This document shows, one piece after another, positions 46,232 through 55,261 of a stretch of DNA of 63,354 nucleotides. Source of the stretch: Nostoc sp. CMAA1605. Lineage in GTDB: Bacteria; Cyanobacteriota; Cyanobacteriia; Cyanobacteriales; Nostocaceae. Below the pieces are notes generated by a model. It was not told where the DNA came from. It worked only from the letters and a program-made list of their open reading frames with translations, and made no database searches. The translations under genes and the position numbers were made by a program. Positions within the stretch are counted from its first letter, which is position 1; every line of letters starts with the position of its first letter. The stretch covers positions 1 through 63,354 of the forward strand of contig NZ_PJIZ01000036.1 of NCBI RefSeq assembly GCF_021596505.1. Direction: 5' to 3'.

Positions 46232-46936
46232 CTACAGTCGATTTTTAGTCGGTATGACAATCATCGCAAAATAAGGTACCTCCGCCGGATTCACCTCGTC
46301 TAAGGGGACAATCCTTTGCTGGGTCATGGTGGCGCGTTCAATATACAATGCCCGTGATGCTAGTCCTAATTGATGCAGAATATCGCGTACTTTAGGAAAA
46401 TGGCGGCCGAGTTTCATAATAGCTGCGGCATCGGTGGTCAGCAATCGTGATGTGAGTTCTTCAGCTGGGAGAGGTGCAGGTAAAACAGTGAGGACATCGT
46501 TGTAATAGGTGAACGGTACACCCAAGGACACCGGACAGGCCATTAATGAAGAAACTCCAGGGACGACTTCCGTTTGGTACTGTTCTGATAGGCGTGTAAA
46601 TACATACATAAATGAACCGTAAAAAAACGGGTCGCCTTCACACAACACTACGACATCTCGTCCGGCGGCTAAATGTGCAGCGATGGGTGCAACTTCTTGG
46701 TCGTAAATTTCTTTGGCTGTCTCTGGTTCTAAGGCGCGGGGGAGATGATAGGCGACCTCGATTTGTTCGCCTGTGAGATACTGGGCAACAATTCCCCTGG
46801 CTATACTTTCTTTGTCTGTGGCTGATTGATAGGCGACTACGGGGGCTGCACGTAATAACCGCAATGCTTTCAGGGTTAATAATTCAGGATCTCCTGGCCC
46901 TACACCAATTCCGTAGAGACGACCTTTGGCTGTCAT
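46232..46936 (-). CDS. cobI: Precorrin-2 C20-methyltransferase
   Basis: About 234 residues, tetrapyrrole methyltransferase family: GIGVGPGDPELLTLKALR at the start, VVLCEGDPFFYGSFMYV, EVVPGVSSLMACPVSLG and MKLGRHFPKVRDIL. The FFYGSFMY region indicates the CobI/CbiL branch, which methylates C20 of precorrin-2 (or its cobalt form) in corrin synthesis. I use ATG 46936, one base after the cobG-cobH stop; the longer frame to 47005 is an overlap artefact. It should share the riboswitch-controlled transcript. Confidence 0.92.
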   Translation of the reverse strand: MTAKGRLYGIGVGPGDPELLTLKALRLLRAAPVVAYQSATDKESIARGIVAQYLTGEQIEVAYHLPRALEPETAKEIYDQEVAPIAAHLAAGRDVVVLCEGDPFFYGSFMYVFTRLSEQYQTEVVPGVSSLMACPVSLGVPFTYYNDVLTVLPAPLPAEELTSRLLTTDAAAIMKLGRHFPKVRDILHQLGLASRALYIERATMTQQRIVPLDEVNPAEVPYFAMIVIPTKNRL

Positions 46937-46937
46937 A

Positions 46938-49091
46938 TTATTCTTCCTCCGTGGCCAGGGCGTTAACTGCGGCGGCGGCGATCGCACTCCCTCCGCGCCG
47001 ACCATGTAAAGTTAAAAATGGTACATTGCGGCTATCTGCGGCTAATGCAGCTTTGGATTCGGCTGCACCCACAAAACCCACTGGGAAACCTAAAATTACC
47101 GCCGGTTTGGGGCATCCTGTATCTAACATTTCTAGTAATCTAAATAAGGCTGTGGGTGCGTTACCAATGGCGACGACTGACCCTTCTAGGTAAGGTTTCC
47201 AGAGTTCCAACGCCGCCGCCGACCTAGTATTTCCTAGCTTTTTCGCTAATTCTGGGACTTCCGGCTCATTGAGAGTGCAAATTACCTCGTTATTAGCTGG
47301 TAAGCGTTTTCTCGTCACCCCATCAGCTACCATCCGACAATCACACAAAATCGGTGCGCCTGCTGCTATTGCTTTCCTCGCTGAGTTGACCGCCGTGGTG
47401 GAATATCCTATATCTGTCACTATATCCGTCATTCCACAGGCATGAATCAGACGCACTGCCACTTTTGCTACATCCGTCGGCAGAATATCTAGATTGGCTT
47501 CTGCCCGAATGATGGCGAAGGAATTACGGTAGATTTCATTAGCATCGCGGATGTAGTCGGGCATGGAAGGACGAGAAAGTAATTGGTAGAGTTGGTTGGG
47601 TGTGTGGCGGTTGGCAAATTCCCCAAAGGATTCGGCGGAATTTAACCGTTGGTTTTTATACACGTTTAAAATTTTCTCCATCAAGGCGGGTAGGTCGGTA
47701 AAACTCACATCCTGATAGAGTTCGCGTCCGAATTTTTGGTTGTTTTCACCTGTTCCCACATACACTTGATAGCGTTCCTCACTCACACCGAGTAAAGCAA
47801 TATCACTTTGAGTGTGCTGGGCGCAGGATTTGTCACAGCCGCTCAAGTGGATATTAACAGGATTTTCTAGGGTGATGCGAGATTGTAGATATTCTGCTAC
47901 AGCTAGGGCGTGAGTTTTGGTGTCTGTGGCTGCTGATGCACATCCCTGATTACCAGAACAGGCTACCAAGGCACTTTTAATGTTAGTGGGTGAGGCATCT
48001 AATTTTAAATCAGTAATTTCTGTTTGAACATCAGTAAGTTGATGTTGGGGTATGTCTGTTAATAGTACATTCTGCCAAGGGGTGAGGCGGAGCGTTCCGT
48101 CACCGTATTTTGCAGATAATTTAGCTAAACCTCGCAGTTGTTGGGTTTCTAGGCGACCTAGAGGTAAAACTAAGCCGATGTAATATAACCCTGGTTGGCG
48201 TTGCGGATGGATACCGATGTGGTGATATGGGGGTTTTGACCTCTCCCCCGACCCCTCTCCTACGAGGAGAGGGGAGAAAATAGTCTCTAACTCCCCCTTA
48301 CCTCGTAGGGAAGGGGGTAGGGGGGTTAGGTCAATTCTCTGCAACGGAAATGGTAGTTTTTGTTCAACTTCTCGAAGATAGTTATCTAAGCCTATATAGT
48401 TAATGATTTGTCTGAGTCTGGGTTTGCGTTGCGTATGGGGATGGGTTTTCTCACGCGGAGGCGCAGAAACGCAAAGAGAAAGATAGATATCTGTTAAGAT
48501 GGCTAGGACTTTTAGGGTTTGGTCTGGGTGTAAGATAATGTCGGTGGCGGTGGGTGGTTGACCTTTTGCACCGGCGGTAATGTAGAGGCGGAAGTAGATT
48601 TTATTGTCTATGGTGATGGCGGCTAATGTGATATCGTTGGGGCGATCGCACACTGAAACTGAGCCACCACCATCAAAACAAACGCTGAATTTAGGGGAGA
48701 GTTCTGATAAGGTGGGGTGTGTTGTAATGTATTTATCCCAGCTTTCGACGAAGGGACGGGTATCAATGAGTTCTTGGGGATCAATCCCTGCTGTGGGACT
48801 GGTCATAATATTGCGGATTTGGTCTACACTGGCGTTGTGCGAACCGATGCCTAATTGCTGGAGTTGTTCCAGGGTTTGTACATCTATCCCTTGATGGATT
48901 TCTCTGATTTGGAAGTTGGCGCGGTTGGTAACATCGACGTAACCACCACCATATTTGTCAGCGATATCTGCGATCGCCTGACATTGTTTACTGTTAATTA
49001 TCCCACCTGGTATTCTGATCCTAGATAAAATTCCATCTTGGGCTGGTGTGGCATAAAATAACCCAGGACAAGGTGTACTTCCGGCTAACAA
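46938..49091 (-). CDS. CobG-CobH fusion (precorrin-3B synthase / precorrin-8X methylmutase)
   Basis: 717 residues. The N-terminal ~500 resemble CobG and nitrite/sulfite-reductase-type proteins: two ferredoxin-like halves, then siroheme/[4Fe-4S] Cys motifs in ACSGNQGCASAATDTK and HLSGCDKSCAQH. The C-terminal ~210 are CobH/CbiC (VRLIHACGMTDIV, GAPILCDCRMVADGV, GFPVGFVGAAESK), which move a methyl group from C11 to C12. In the linker between the CobG halves lie two repeat-derived stretches: SLCVSAPPREKTHPHTQRK and TPLPPSLRGKGELETIFSP. The start is TTG at 49091, decided by AAGGAG eight bases upstream. A cobalamin riboswitch lies directly upstream. Confidence 0.9.
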   Translation of the reverse strand: MLAGSTPCPGLFYATPAQDGILSRIRIPGGIINSKQCQAIADIADKYGGGYVDVTNRANFQIREIHQGIDVQTLEQLQQLGIGSHNASVDQIRNIMTSPTAGIDPQELIDTRPFVESWDKYITTHPTLSELSPKFSVCFDGGGSVSVCDRPNDITLAAITIDNKIYFRLYITAGAKGQPPTATDIILHPDQTLKVLAILTDIYLSLCVSAPPREKTHPHTQRKPRLRQIINYIGLDNYLREVEQKLPFPLQRIDLTPLPPSLRGKGELETIFSPLLVGEGSGERSKPPYHHIGIHPQRQPGLYYIGLVLPLGRLETQQLRGLAKLSAKYGDGTLRLTPWQNVLLTDIPQHQLTDVQTEITDLKLDASPTNIKSALVACSGNQGCASAATDTKTHALAVAEYLQSRITLENPVNIHLSGCDKSCAQHTQSDIALLGVSEERYQVYVGTGENNQKFGRELYQDVSFTDLPALMEKILNVYKNQRLNSAESFGEFANRHTPNQLYQLLSRPSMPDYIRDANEIYRNSFAIIRAEANLDILPTDVAKVAVRLIHACGMTDIVTDIGYSTTAVNSARKAIAAGAPILCDCRMVADGVTRKRLPANNEVICTLNEPEVPELAKKLGNTRSAAALELWKPYLEGSVVAIGNAPTALFRLLEMLDTGCPKPAVILGFPVGFVGAAESKAALAADSRNVPFLTLHGRRGGSAIAAAAVNALATEEE
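48236..48330 (-). repeat. Palindromic CCCTTCCCTACGAGG-type repeat translated within CobG
   Basis: A repeat of paired GC-rich arms (tccctacgaggtaaggggg and ctcctcgtaggagaggggtc on the minus strand) is read in frame as LPPSLRGKGELETIFSPLLV. A related untranslated copy lies at 53319-53430. Confidence 0.8.
48450..48482. repeat. Dispersed CGCAGAGG-type repeat, copy 6, translated within CobG
   Basis: tcacgcggaggcgcagaaac core on the plus strand; read in frame on the minus strand as part of SLCVSAPPREKTH in the CobG inter-domain linker. Confidence 0.8.
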
Positions 49092-49099
49092 GACTCCAA

Positions 49100-49310
49100 C
49101 TCCTTCCCTGTGCGACGCAGGGAGTAGATACTAAACTCTTGGTTTTGGCATTCTGACTCAAAAAGTCAAAAACTAAAAAGCTAAAAGTCAATATTCTTTC
49201 TTTTGCCCTTTACCTTTTTACTTTTGCCTTTTCATTACAGCTGCGGCACAGTCCCGGAATCTCACCAGAGTTTCCCAACCCAAGACTGACTAGTCTACCA
49301 TGATTAGCTA
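49100..49310 (-). promoter_or_regulatory. Cobalamin (AdoCbl) riboswitch
   Basis: On the minus strand, 49276-49233 reads GGGAAACTCTGGTGAGATTC followed by CGGGACTGTGCCGCAGCTGT, the conserved cobalamin riboswitch core. Further downstream, GAGTCAGAATGCCAAAACC (49159-49141) matches the B12 box. The expression platform is visible: CTCCCTGCG...CAGGGAAGGAG (49124-49100) can fold over the AAGGAG ribosome site of the TTG start at 49091. This suggests that ligand binding blocks translation. A TTTTACTT/TTTGCCTT-type repeat (49200-49232) is inserted between the core and the B12 box. The outer boundaries are approximate. Confidence 0.88.
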
Positions 49311-49386
49311 GCTAATGTACAATATGGTTACTATAATTTTGTTAATTTTATCAATTAGATTAATACCAAAGTAAAAATTATAAATA

Positions 49387-49746
49387 ATGGAAGAAAAATG
49401 TCTTTTACCAAATGATGAGTTTTACCAATTCGCAACTCCAAAATTATTAGAAATACTGGAAAATGGGTTACTTTTGGAGAGAGGACGCGCCTTGTTTGTA
49501 CTTGCACGACGTTCAGGGGGAAATGAGGAACTGATCAAGAAAGTTCTCAACGAAATATATGACGCTAAAAATAGAAATACTAAGACAATTGGTATAGTTT
49601 CTATCTCTTTTTTAGGGATTGCTGGCTTGTTGGAAGTAAACACTAACGATACAAAAGAGATTGTTAAAAAAATACTAGATTCATGGATAGAACCGGAGCG
49701 TAACGACCTTATTTTATTTTTAAATTCGATGTATCGAAAGTTTTAA
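49387..49746 (+). CDS. Hypothetical protein, helical
   Basis: A 119-residue, mostly alpha-helical protein (FYQFATPKLLEILENGLLLERGRALFVLARRSGG; NEELIKKVLNEIYDAKNR; TKEIVKKILDSWIEPERNDLI). The helix pairs recall HEAT-like repeats, which immunity-type proteins sometimes have, but I do not recognise the family. It lies alone between the riboswitch and the cobL gene. Function unknown. Confidence 0.6.
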   Translation: MEEKCLLPNDEFYQFATPKLLEILENGLLLERGRALFVLARRSGGNEELIKKVLNEIYDAKNRNTKTIGIVSISFLGIAGLLEVNTNDTKEIVKKILDSWIEPERNDLILFLNSMYRKF

Positions 49747-49813
49747 TTTACTACCAAAAGTCTTTTAAAGCTATAGCAAAAAAGACTAGTGCTTATTTCA
49801 AATTTATTAATTT

Positions 49814-51022
49814 ATGCAACAGAAATGGCTGGCTATTATCGGTATTGGTGAGGATGGTTTAAGGGGATTGGGTGCGATCGCTCGTTCTATTGTCGCTCAA
49901 GCTGAGATAATTGTGGGAGGCGATCGTCATTTGGCAATGTTACCAACTGATGACCAACGTCAGAAAATCTCTTGGTCTTCGCCTATTAGTCGTTCTATAG
50001 ACACCATTATCCAGCATCGGGGTAAGTCGGTGTGTGTGTTAGCTAGTGGTGATCCTCTGTGTTATGGAATTGGTGTTACTTTGCTGCGTCACATTCCTAT
50101 TGCAGAAATGACGATTATTCCTGCACCATCAGCTTTTAGTCTCGCTTGTGCCAGATTAGGATGGTCTTTGACGGAAGTAGAAACTTTGAGTTTATGCGGT
50201 CGTCCTCCGGCTATGCTGCAATCTTACATTTATCCTGGGGCGCGGTTGTTAATGTTAAGCGCAGGGAAAGATACACCGGAAATAGTGGCGCAAATCTTGA
50301 CACAGCGAGGTTTTGGGCAGAGTCAAATGACTGTTTTGGAAAGGATGGGGGGTGTTCATGAAAGAATAATTACAGGCGAAGTTGCCACTTGGCAGGAAAA
50401 TGAAATTGCAGATTTAAATGCGATCGCTGTTAATTGTATTGCTAATGATGGGGTAATGCCTTTATCTAGACTACCAGGTTTACCTGACGATGCTTATCAC
50501 CATGACGGACAGTTAACCAAACGGGAAGTCAGGGCAATTACTCTTTCTACCCTTGCACCCACGCCAGGACAATTACTTTGGGATGTAGGCGCGGGTTGTG
50601 GTTCAATATCTATAGAATGGATGCGGACTCATCACCGATGTCAGGCGATCGCCATTGAACAAAATGCCACTAGACTACAATATATTGCTGACAACGCCGC
50701 CGCTTTAGGTACTCCCAATTTACAAATCATCTCAGGGAAAGCACCATCAGCCCTCAAAGACTTACCTACACCCGATGCTATTTTTATTGGTGGTGGAGTT
50801 ACAGCAGCAGGTTTATTTGACATTTGTTGGCAAGCCTTACAACCAGGCGGGGTTTTAGTTGCTAACGTCGTCACTTTAGAAGGAGAGCAAACTTTATATC
50901 AATGGTATGAAAAAGTAGGTGGCAATTTCACTCGCATAGCCATTCAAAGGGCTGAACCCATCGGTAAATTTTTAGGTTGGCGTGGAATGGCGATGGTGAC
51001 TCAGTTTGTGGTGAGGAAATAG
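49814..51022 (+). CDS. cobL: CobL-type precorrin-6Y C5,15-methyltransferase (CbiE-CbiT fusion)
   Basis: 402 residues. The N-terminal ~200 are CbiE-like (IIGIGEDGLRGLGAIARS, VCVLASGDPLCYGIG, IPAPSAFSLACARLGWS, LCGRPPAML). The C-terminal ~190 are CbiT-like, with a SAM motif WDVGAGCGSISIEWMR and DAIFIGGGVTAAGLFD. The fused enzyme methylates C5 and C15 and decarboxylates the C12 acetate side chain. It is on the plus strand, divergent from cobI/cobGH, with no riboswitch visible in the 67 bases before it. Confidence 0.93.
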   Translation: MQQKWLAIIGIGEDGLRGLGAIARSIVAQAEIIVGGDRHLAMLPTDDQRQKISWSSPISRSIDTIIQHRGKSVCVLASGDPLCYGIGVTLLRHIPIAEMTIIPAPSAFSLACARLGWSLTEVETLSLCGRPPAMLQSYIYPGARLLMLSAGKDTPEIVAQILTQRGFGQSQMTVLERMGGVHERIITGEVATWQENEIADLNAIAVNCIANDGVMPLSRLPGLPDDAYHHDGQLTKREVRAITLSTLAPTPGQLLWDVGAGCGSISIEWMRTHHRCQAIAIEQNATRLQYIADNAAALGTPNLQIISGKAPSALKDLPTPDAIFIGGGVTAAGLFDICWQALQPGGVLVANVVTLEGEQTLYQWYEKVGGNFTRIAIQRAEPIGKFLGWRGMAMVTQFVVRK

Positions 51023-51119
51023 TCAATAGTCAATAGTCATTAGTCATTAGTTATTAGTTATGGGGTTTTTCTTATATTTTCTATTCCCTATTCCCTATTC
51101 CCTGTTCCCTGTTCCCTTG
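51020..51119. repeat. Two short tandem repeats: TCAATAG/TCATTAG and TTCCCTA/TTCCCTG
   Basis: The gap after cobL is almost entirely heptanucleotide repeats: about six TCA(A/T)TAG-type units, then about six TTCCCT(A/G)-type units. The first array recurs at 53217-53248 and the second near 58733-58758. These are short tandemly repeated repetitive sequences. Confidence 0.85.
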
Positions 51120-51121
51120 TT

Positions 51122-51508
51122 TCACGCTTTCAATACTTGATCTAACAAGTTTCTGGCGGCTTGTGCTTTTGTGAGTGCGGTTTGATGGTCGCTGTAAGCA
51201 CGAACTAGGCGAGATAAACTGTTGACACCAGATTTTAATTGTTCTAGTTCTTCGCCAGTAATTATTTCTCCGTCTAGCATCCGCCCAATTAGGGGTTTGA
51301 TGTCTCCTACATCTTGTCTGACTTTTTGTAGTTTTTCTAAAGCACTCAGTAAGCTTTTGAGGGAATTCAAGATGTCATCAATATCTTGTGCATCTTCTAC
51401 TGATGCTGGTGTATCTTCATTTGTTACCACTTCTTCAGTCTCAGGAACAGCAGATGATTCTGATGCGGCTGTTTCTGTTTCATTTTTAACCCCAGTTGCT
51501 TTTGCCAT
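51122..51508 (-). CDS. Conserved-looking acidic hypothetical protein
   Basis: 128 residues. The N-terminal ~45 are acidic and disordered (ETETAASESSAVPETEEVV). The rest forms two or three likely helices or a coiled coil (IDDILNSLKSLLSALEKLQKVRQDVGDIK; EELEQLKSGVNSLSRLVRAY; TKAQAARNLLDQVLKA). I do not recognise the family; a structural or scaffolding role is only a guess. GAGGAAGCGCAA precedes the ATG, a good ribosome site. Confidence 0.75.
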   Translation of the reverse strand: MAKATGVKNETETAASESSAVPETEEVVTNEDTPASVEDAQDIDDILNSLKSLLSALEKLQKVRQDVGDIKPLIGRMLDGEIITGEELEQLKSGVNSLSRLVRAYSDHQTALTKAQAARNLLDQVLKA

Positions 51509-51678
51509 TTGCGCTTCCTCAATTTTCCTTAGTCTATCAAGAATTCAGGAATATTCGCTCTTTACCTATTGGGTATGAAGTTGCTGAATATTCCGAAGAA
51601 ATACAGGGGATAGGCAACGGTGAACGGGGAATAGGGAATAAAATTAAGTCACAAGAGTTTTCAAGAGTTTCTGGAAAT

Positions 51679-52746
51679 ATGACTAATTCACTTTTTATTA
51701 AGAATATTTTACTTTCATTTCAGGCAAGTTTTCAAGAGCATAGAAAAGACTTGTCAGCAGTCAGAATGACTGACAAAAAATATCTGTGGTTTGGTTCTGA
51801 TGAAACTACAACAATTGAGCGTTTATCTTTAGTTGAACCAGATAAATTTGCTGAACATCAACAATTTCGTGTGGCTGAGTATATAACTTTACCAAGACCA
51901 GAAGATGAGGAAATTGATATTGAAGGTTTAGCTTGTGATGGTCATTATTTATGGTTTACTGGCTCACATAGCTATAAACGGAAGAAAACTAAACCTGAAA
52001 ATAGTGACTCAAAGAATATCTCTAGATTAGCAAAGATTGAATCAGAGCAAAATCGTTATATTTTAGGGAGAATTCCTTTGGTAGACGGTCAGTTATTACA
52101 GTCTTGCCCACATCCCAAAAAACCAGAAATCCAGTTAAATGCCGCCAAATTAGAGCTAACAAAAGATACAAATGTGTTAATGGCAGCTTTGGCTGATGAC
52201 GAGCATTTGGGTGCTTTTATCCAGGCGCAAATTCCTGGAAAGGATAATGGTTTTGATATTGAAGGTTTAGCTGTTAATCAAGGAAGAGTTTTTTTAGGTT
52301 TACGTGGCCCTGTATTGCGGGGTTGGGCAATAATTTTAGAACTTGAGGTAGAAGATTCTTTGCCTGGTATTTTAAAATTACGTAAAATTGGCGCGGAAAA
52401 ACAAAAATATAAAAAGCATTTTGTGTGGTTGAATGGTTTGGGAATTAGAGATTTGGGTTGGGATGGTGAGGACTTGTTAATTTTAGCAGGGCCAACTATG
52501 GATTTAGATGGAACTGTGCAAGTTTATAGGCTAAAAAATGGCGTGAATTTGCAGGAAAATGTGATGAATAATCCTGAGTTTGTGCAAGAAATTCCGCATG
52601 GAAATCGTTGTGATCGGGCTGAAGGGATTACTTTATTTTCAGAGATTACTAATGAACCTTCTTTATTAGTAGTTTATGACTCTCCTGCGGACAGTCGCTT
52701 AGTAGATGAAAGTGGTGTGTTAGCCGATGTGTTGCGTCTGGGTTAA
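51679..52746 (+). CDS. DUF3616-family protein
   Basis: About 355 residues from ATG 51679. Repeated segments IDIEGLACDGHYLWFTGSHS and FDIEGLAVNQGRVFLGLRGP, plus LGIRDLGWDGEDLLILAGP and RCDRAEGITLF, match DUF3616, an uncharacterised beta-propeller-like family. The open frame reaches 51496, but that part overlaps the neighbouring gene's start and translates repeat DNA (GIGNGERGIGN). The 3' end overlaps the convergent ferredoxin gene by four bases. Confidence 0.82.
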   Translation: MTNSLFIKNILLSFQASFQEHRKDLSAVRMTDKKYLWFGSDETTTIERLSLVEPDKFAEHQQFRVAEYITLPRPEDEEIDIEGLACDGHYLWFTGSHSYKRKKTKPENSDSKNISRLAKIESEQNRYILGRIPLVDGQLLQSCPHPKKPEIQLNAAKLELTKDTNVLMAALADDEHLGAFIQAQIPGKDNGFDIEGLAVNQGRVFLGLRGPVLRGWAIILELEVEDSLPGILKLRKIGAEKQKYKKHFVWLNGLGIRDLGWDGEDLLILAGPTMDLDGTVQVYRLKNGVNLQENVMNNPEFVQEIPHGNRCDRAEGITLFSEITNEPSLLVVYDSPADSRLVDESGVLADVLRLG

Positions 52747-53147
52747 AGATTAGTAGAAATTGCCTGGACGGGACAAGTGGGAATACACTGTTCACAGACA
52801 ATACAACGCGATCGCGTAAATGTCAGTTTATAGGTTTCTGGGTTCAGGGTGAGGGCTTCTGTAGGACAAACCCCAGTACACAAACCACAGTGAACACAGA
52901 CATCCTCATCAATGATAATTTCCCCCAAGGTAGAGGAAACACTGATATGACGCGATCGCATCCACTCGATTGCAGCGTCTAATTGATCAATATCTCCCAA
53001 TAACTCAACTACTAACTTACCAATTTGATTTGGAGCCACCTGAGCGCGGATAATATTAGCGGCTACATTAAAATCTTTCGCCAATACATAAGTTACCGGC
53101 ATTTGGATGGCGCGTTTAGGAAATGTCAGAGTAACTCGCTTTTTCAC
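52743..53147 (-). CDS. NIL-domain ferredoxin, 2x[4Fe-4S]
   Basis: 134 residues. The first ~75 form a NIL domain (VTLTFPKRAIQMPVTYVLAKD...IIRAQVAPNQIGKLVVELLGD), best known from methionine-transport ATPases. The rest has two CxxCxxCxxxCP clusters (CVHCGLCTGVCP and CIVCEQCIPTCP). Similar small proteins occur widely in cyanobacteria and may take part in homocysteine or sulfur metabolism, but that is not shown here. Electron transfer is the safe inference. Confidence 0.88.
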   Translation of the reverse strand: MKKRVTLTFPKRAIQMPVTYVLAKDFNVAANIIRAQVAPNQIGKLVVELLGDIDQLDAAIEWMRSRHISVSSTLGEIIIDEDVCVHCGLCTGVCPTEALTLNPETYKLTFTRSRCIVCEQCIPTCPVQAISTNL

Positions 53148-53475
53148 AGATTTACCAGAGATGCGTTTTTTTGATGGTAACGTGAATATTTGTGGTTGGG
53201 GGGAGATGAGAGGGAATGGTCAATAGTCAATAGTCATTAGTCATTAGTCGGTAGGGGAGGGTTCTTTGAGATATTCACGTTGTCAAACAGATATTTTGGT
53301 TAACTTGAATTCGACGGAACCTAACCCCAACCCCTTCCCTTGTAGGGAAGGGGCTGAAAATCTATAACTGAGTACCAAATAATCAGGGTTTTAAGCCTCT
53401 CCCCGCGTCGGGGAGAGGTTTGGAGAGGAGTGCTTCCGAATTTATCGAACTCACGTTTAGTTAAACCCGCCCGTA
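53148..53475. other. 328-bp repeat-filled intergenic region
   Basis: It contains the TCAATAG/TCATTAG tandem array (53217-53248) and a palindromic element (53319-53430) with two perfect 9-bp stems: CCCCTTCCC/GGGAAGGGG (53331-53339, 53345-53353) and CCTCTCCCC/GGGGAGAGG (53396-53404, 53410-53418). The second element is the relative of the repeat translated inside CobG. The stems lie just downstream of pstB and could shield its mRNA end; no T-tract is seen. No gene. Confidence 0.75.
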
Positions 53476-54306
53476 CTAACCAAAACGTCCACTGATATAG
53501 TCTTCTGCTTCTTTGGTTTGGGGAGAACTGAACATCTGCACTGTGGGACTAAATTCGACTAATTTCCCTCGGCGTTTGCTGTGTTCGTCAATTTCTGTGT
53601 TGAAGAAGGCTGTAAAATCTGCGACTCTGGAAGCCTGCTGCATATTGTGAGTGACCATGATAATGGTGTATTGCTGTTTGAGTTCTAAACAGAGTTCTTC
53701 TACTTGACGACTGGAAATAGGATCAAGTGCGGAGCATGGTTCATCCATTAATAATACATCTGGTTTCATGGCGATCGCTCTAGCAATGCAGAGTCGTTGC
53801 TGTTGTCCACCTGACAAAGCTGTACCTTTTTCTTTGAGTTTGTCTTTGACTTCATCCCAAATGGCGGCGCGTCTGAGGGAATCTTCTACCAAGTCATCTA
53901 GATTTCCTTTATAACCATTAGCACGCGGCCCAAAGGCTATATTTTCGTAGATTGATTTGGGGAAAGGATTCGGTCTTTGAAATACCATTCCCACTTGGCG
54001 ACGTAATTTGACGGAATTAATCTTAGGATCGTAAATGTTGCGATCGCGATAATTTAATCTCCCCTCTACTCTAGCTCCTGGAATCAAATCATTCATGCGG
54101 TTGAAGCAACGTAGCAAGGTACTTTTCCCACATCCAGAAGGGCCAATAAACGCAATAATTTGTTTTTCTGGAATTTGTAAATAGACATCTAGTAATGCTA
54201 AAAATCCTCCATAATATACTTTCACACCTTCCACATGGAATACATAATTATCCTGTTGATTGATGGTGGCTGTATCTAATGGATTTCTATTGTTGCTGTA
54301 TAACAT
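53476..54306 (-). CDS. pstB: Phosphate ABC transporter ATP-binding protein
   Basis: 276 residues with Walker [11 protein letters not shown]-loop [10 protein letters not shown], signature [15 protein letters not shown], Walker [14 protein letters not shown] and the switch His in [26 protein letters not shown] is diagnostic of PstB. It powers phosphate import with PstA and PstC. It is the last gene of the pstS-C-A-B order, on the minus strand. Confidence 0.96.
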   Translation of the reverse strand: MLYSNNRNPLDTATINQQDNYVFHVEGVKVYYGGFLALLDVYLQIPEKQIIAFIGPSGCGKSTLLRCFNRMNDLIPGARVEGRLNYRDRNIYDPKINSVKLRRQVGMVFQRPNPFPKSIYENIAFGPRANGYKGNLDDLVEDSLRRAAIWDEVKDKLKEKGTALSGGQQQRLCIARAIAMKPDVLLMDEPCSALDPISSRQVEELCLELKQQYTIIMVTHNMQQASRVADFTAFFNTEIDEHSKRRGKLVEFSPTVQMFSSPQTKEAEDYISGRFG

Positions 54307-54355
54307 TTTGTGTATTCTCCCAAGAAATCTAAATACCCAAGGATGACTCGCTCAA

Positions 54356-55255
54356 CTAATTGATTGTGAAGCGTTGTCTAATATAAATCGCTACACCATT
54401 TAAAGTTAAAATCAAAACTAATAACGCAATAATTGTTGCTGCTGCTGCATTGGCAAAACCTGGTTCTGGACGAGTAATGTAACTATAAATTTGGATAGGT
54501 AAAGCCATAAATCTCTGGAATAAACCAGGATTAAATGTAAGAAAACCCACCGCACCCACAACAATTAAGGAAGCCGCATCACCAATGGCGCGAGATATAG
54601 AAATAATTACCCCTGTCAAAATTCCAGGAACAGCATAGGGTATAACATGACTCCGAATCGTTCGCCATTTAGTAATCCCCAATCCATAAGACGCATATCG
54701 CAAGGAATTAGGAACGGCGCGAATCGCTTCTCTAGATGTCACAATAATTACTGGTAAAGATAGTAAAGATAAAGTCAAAGCACCAGAAATTAAAGCAGGG
54801 CCAAAACCTAATAAATAGTTAAAAACACCTAAACCCAAAAGTCCATAGACAATGGAAGGGACTCCCGCCAAATTACTGATATTAATCTCAATAATTGCTG
54901 TCCACCAATTTCTAGGCGCGTACTCTTCTAGATATAAAGCTGCTCCGACACCGATGGGAACTGTCACCGCAATTACCACAATTCCTAACAAAATACTGCT
55001 GATAATCGCCGGACGTATACCACCTTGGTCGGGGAAGCGCGAGGGAGTTTCAGTTAAAAACCCAGGGGAAAGAAATCTAGCTAGTCCATCTTGGAAGATA
55101 TCAAAAAGTAGCAATGCTAAAATAAATATCCCAATTAACAATCCCAATAAAAACAGGATTTCAAAGACTTTACCTAGTGTTTCTCGCTGCTCAATATTAT
55201 CAGTAAATTCTGGTGTTGAATCTAGATAATCATCTGGTTTATAAGTAATAGTCAT
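54356..55255 (-). CDS. pstA: Phosphate ABC transporter permease
   Basis: 299 residues with six or so membrane segments and the PstA hallmarks GVGAALYLEEYAP, NLAGVPSIVYGLLGLGVF and the EAA-loop region REAIRAVPNSLRYASYGLG. Forms the membrane channel with PstC. Starts six bases after pstC ends. Confidence 0.95.
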   Translation of the reverse strand: MTITYKPDDYLDSTPEFTDNIEQRETLGKVFEILFLLGLLIGIFILALLLFDIFQDGLARFLSPGFLTETPSRFPDQGGIRPAIISSILLGIVVIAVTVPIGVGAALYLEEYAPRNWWTAIIEINISNLAGVPSIVYGLLGLGVFNYLLGFGPALISGALTLSLLSLPVIIVTSREAIRAVPNSLRYASYGLGITKWRTIRSHVIPYAVPGILTGVIISISRAIGDAASLIVVGAVGFLTFNPGLFQRFMALPIQIYSYITRPEPGFANAAAATIIALLVLILTLNGVAIYIRQRFTIN

Positions 55256-55261
55256 AATCTC

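Noticed and set aside
46864..47193. Plus-strand ORF opposite cobI/cobG-cobH
   Set aside because: It is antisense to strongly supported coding sequence and has no recognisable domain.
51020..51119. CRISPR array
   Set aside because: The units are 7 bases long and contiguous, without spacers; they are short tandem repeats.
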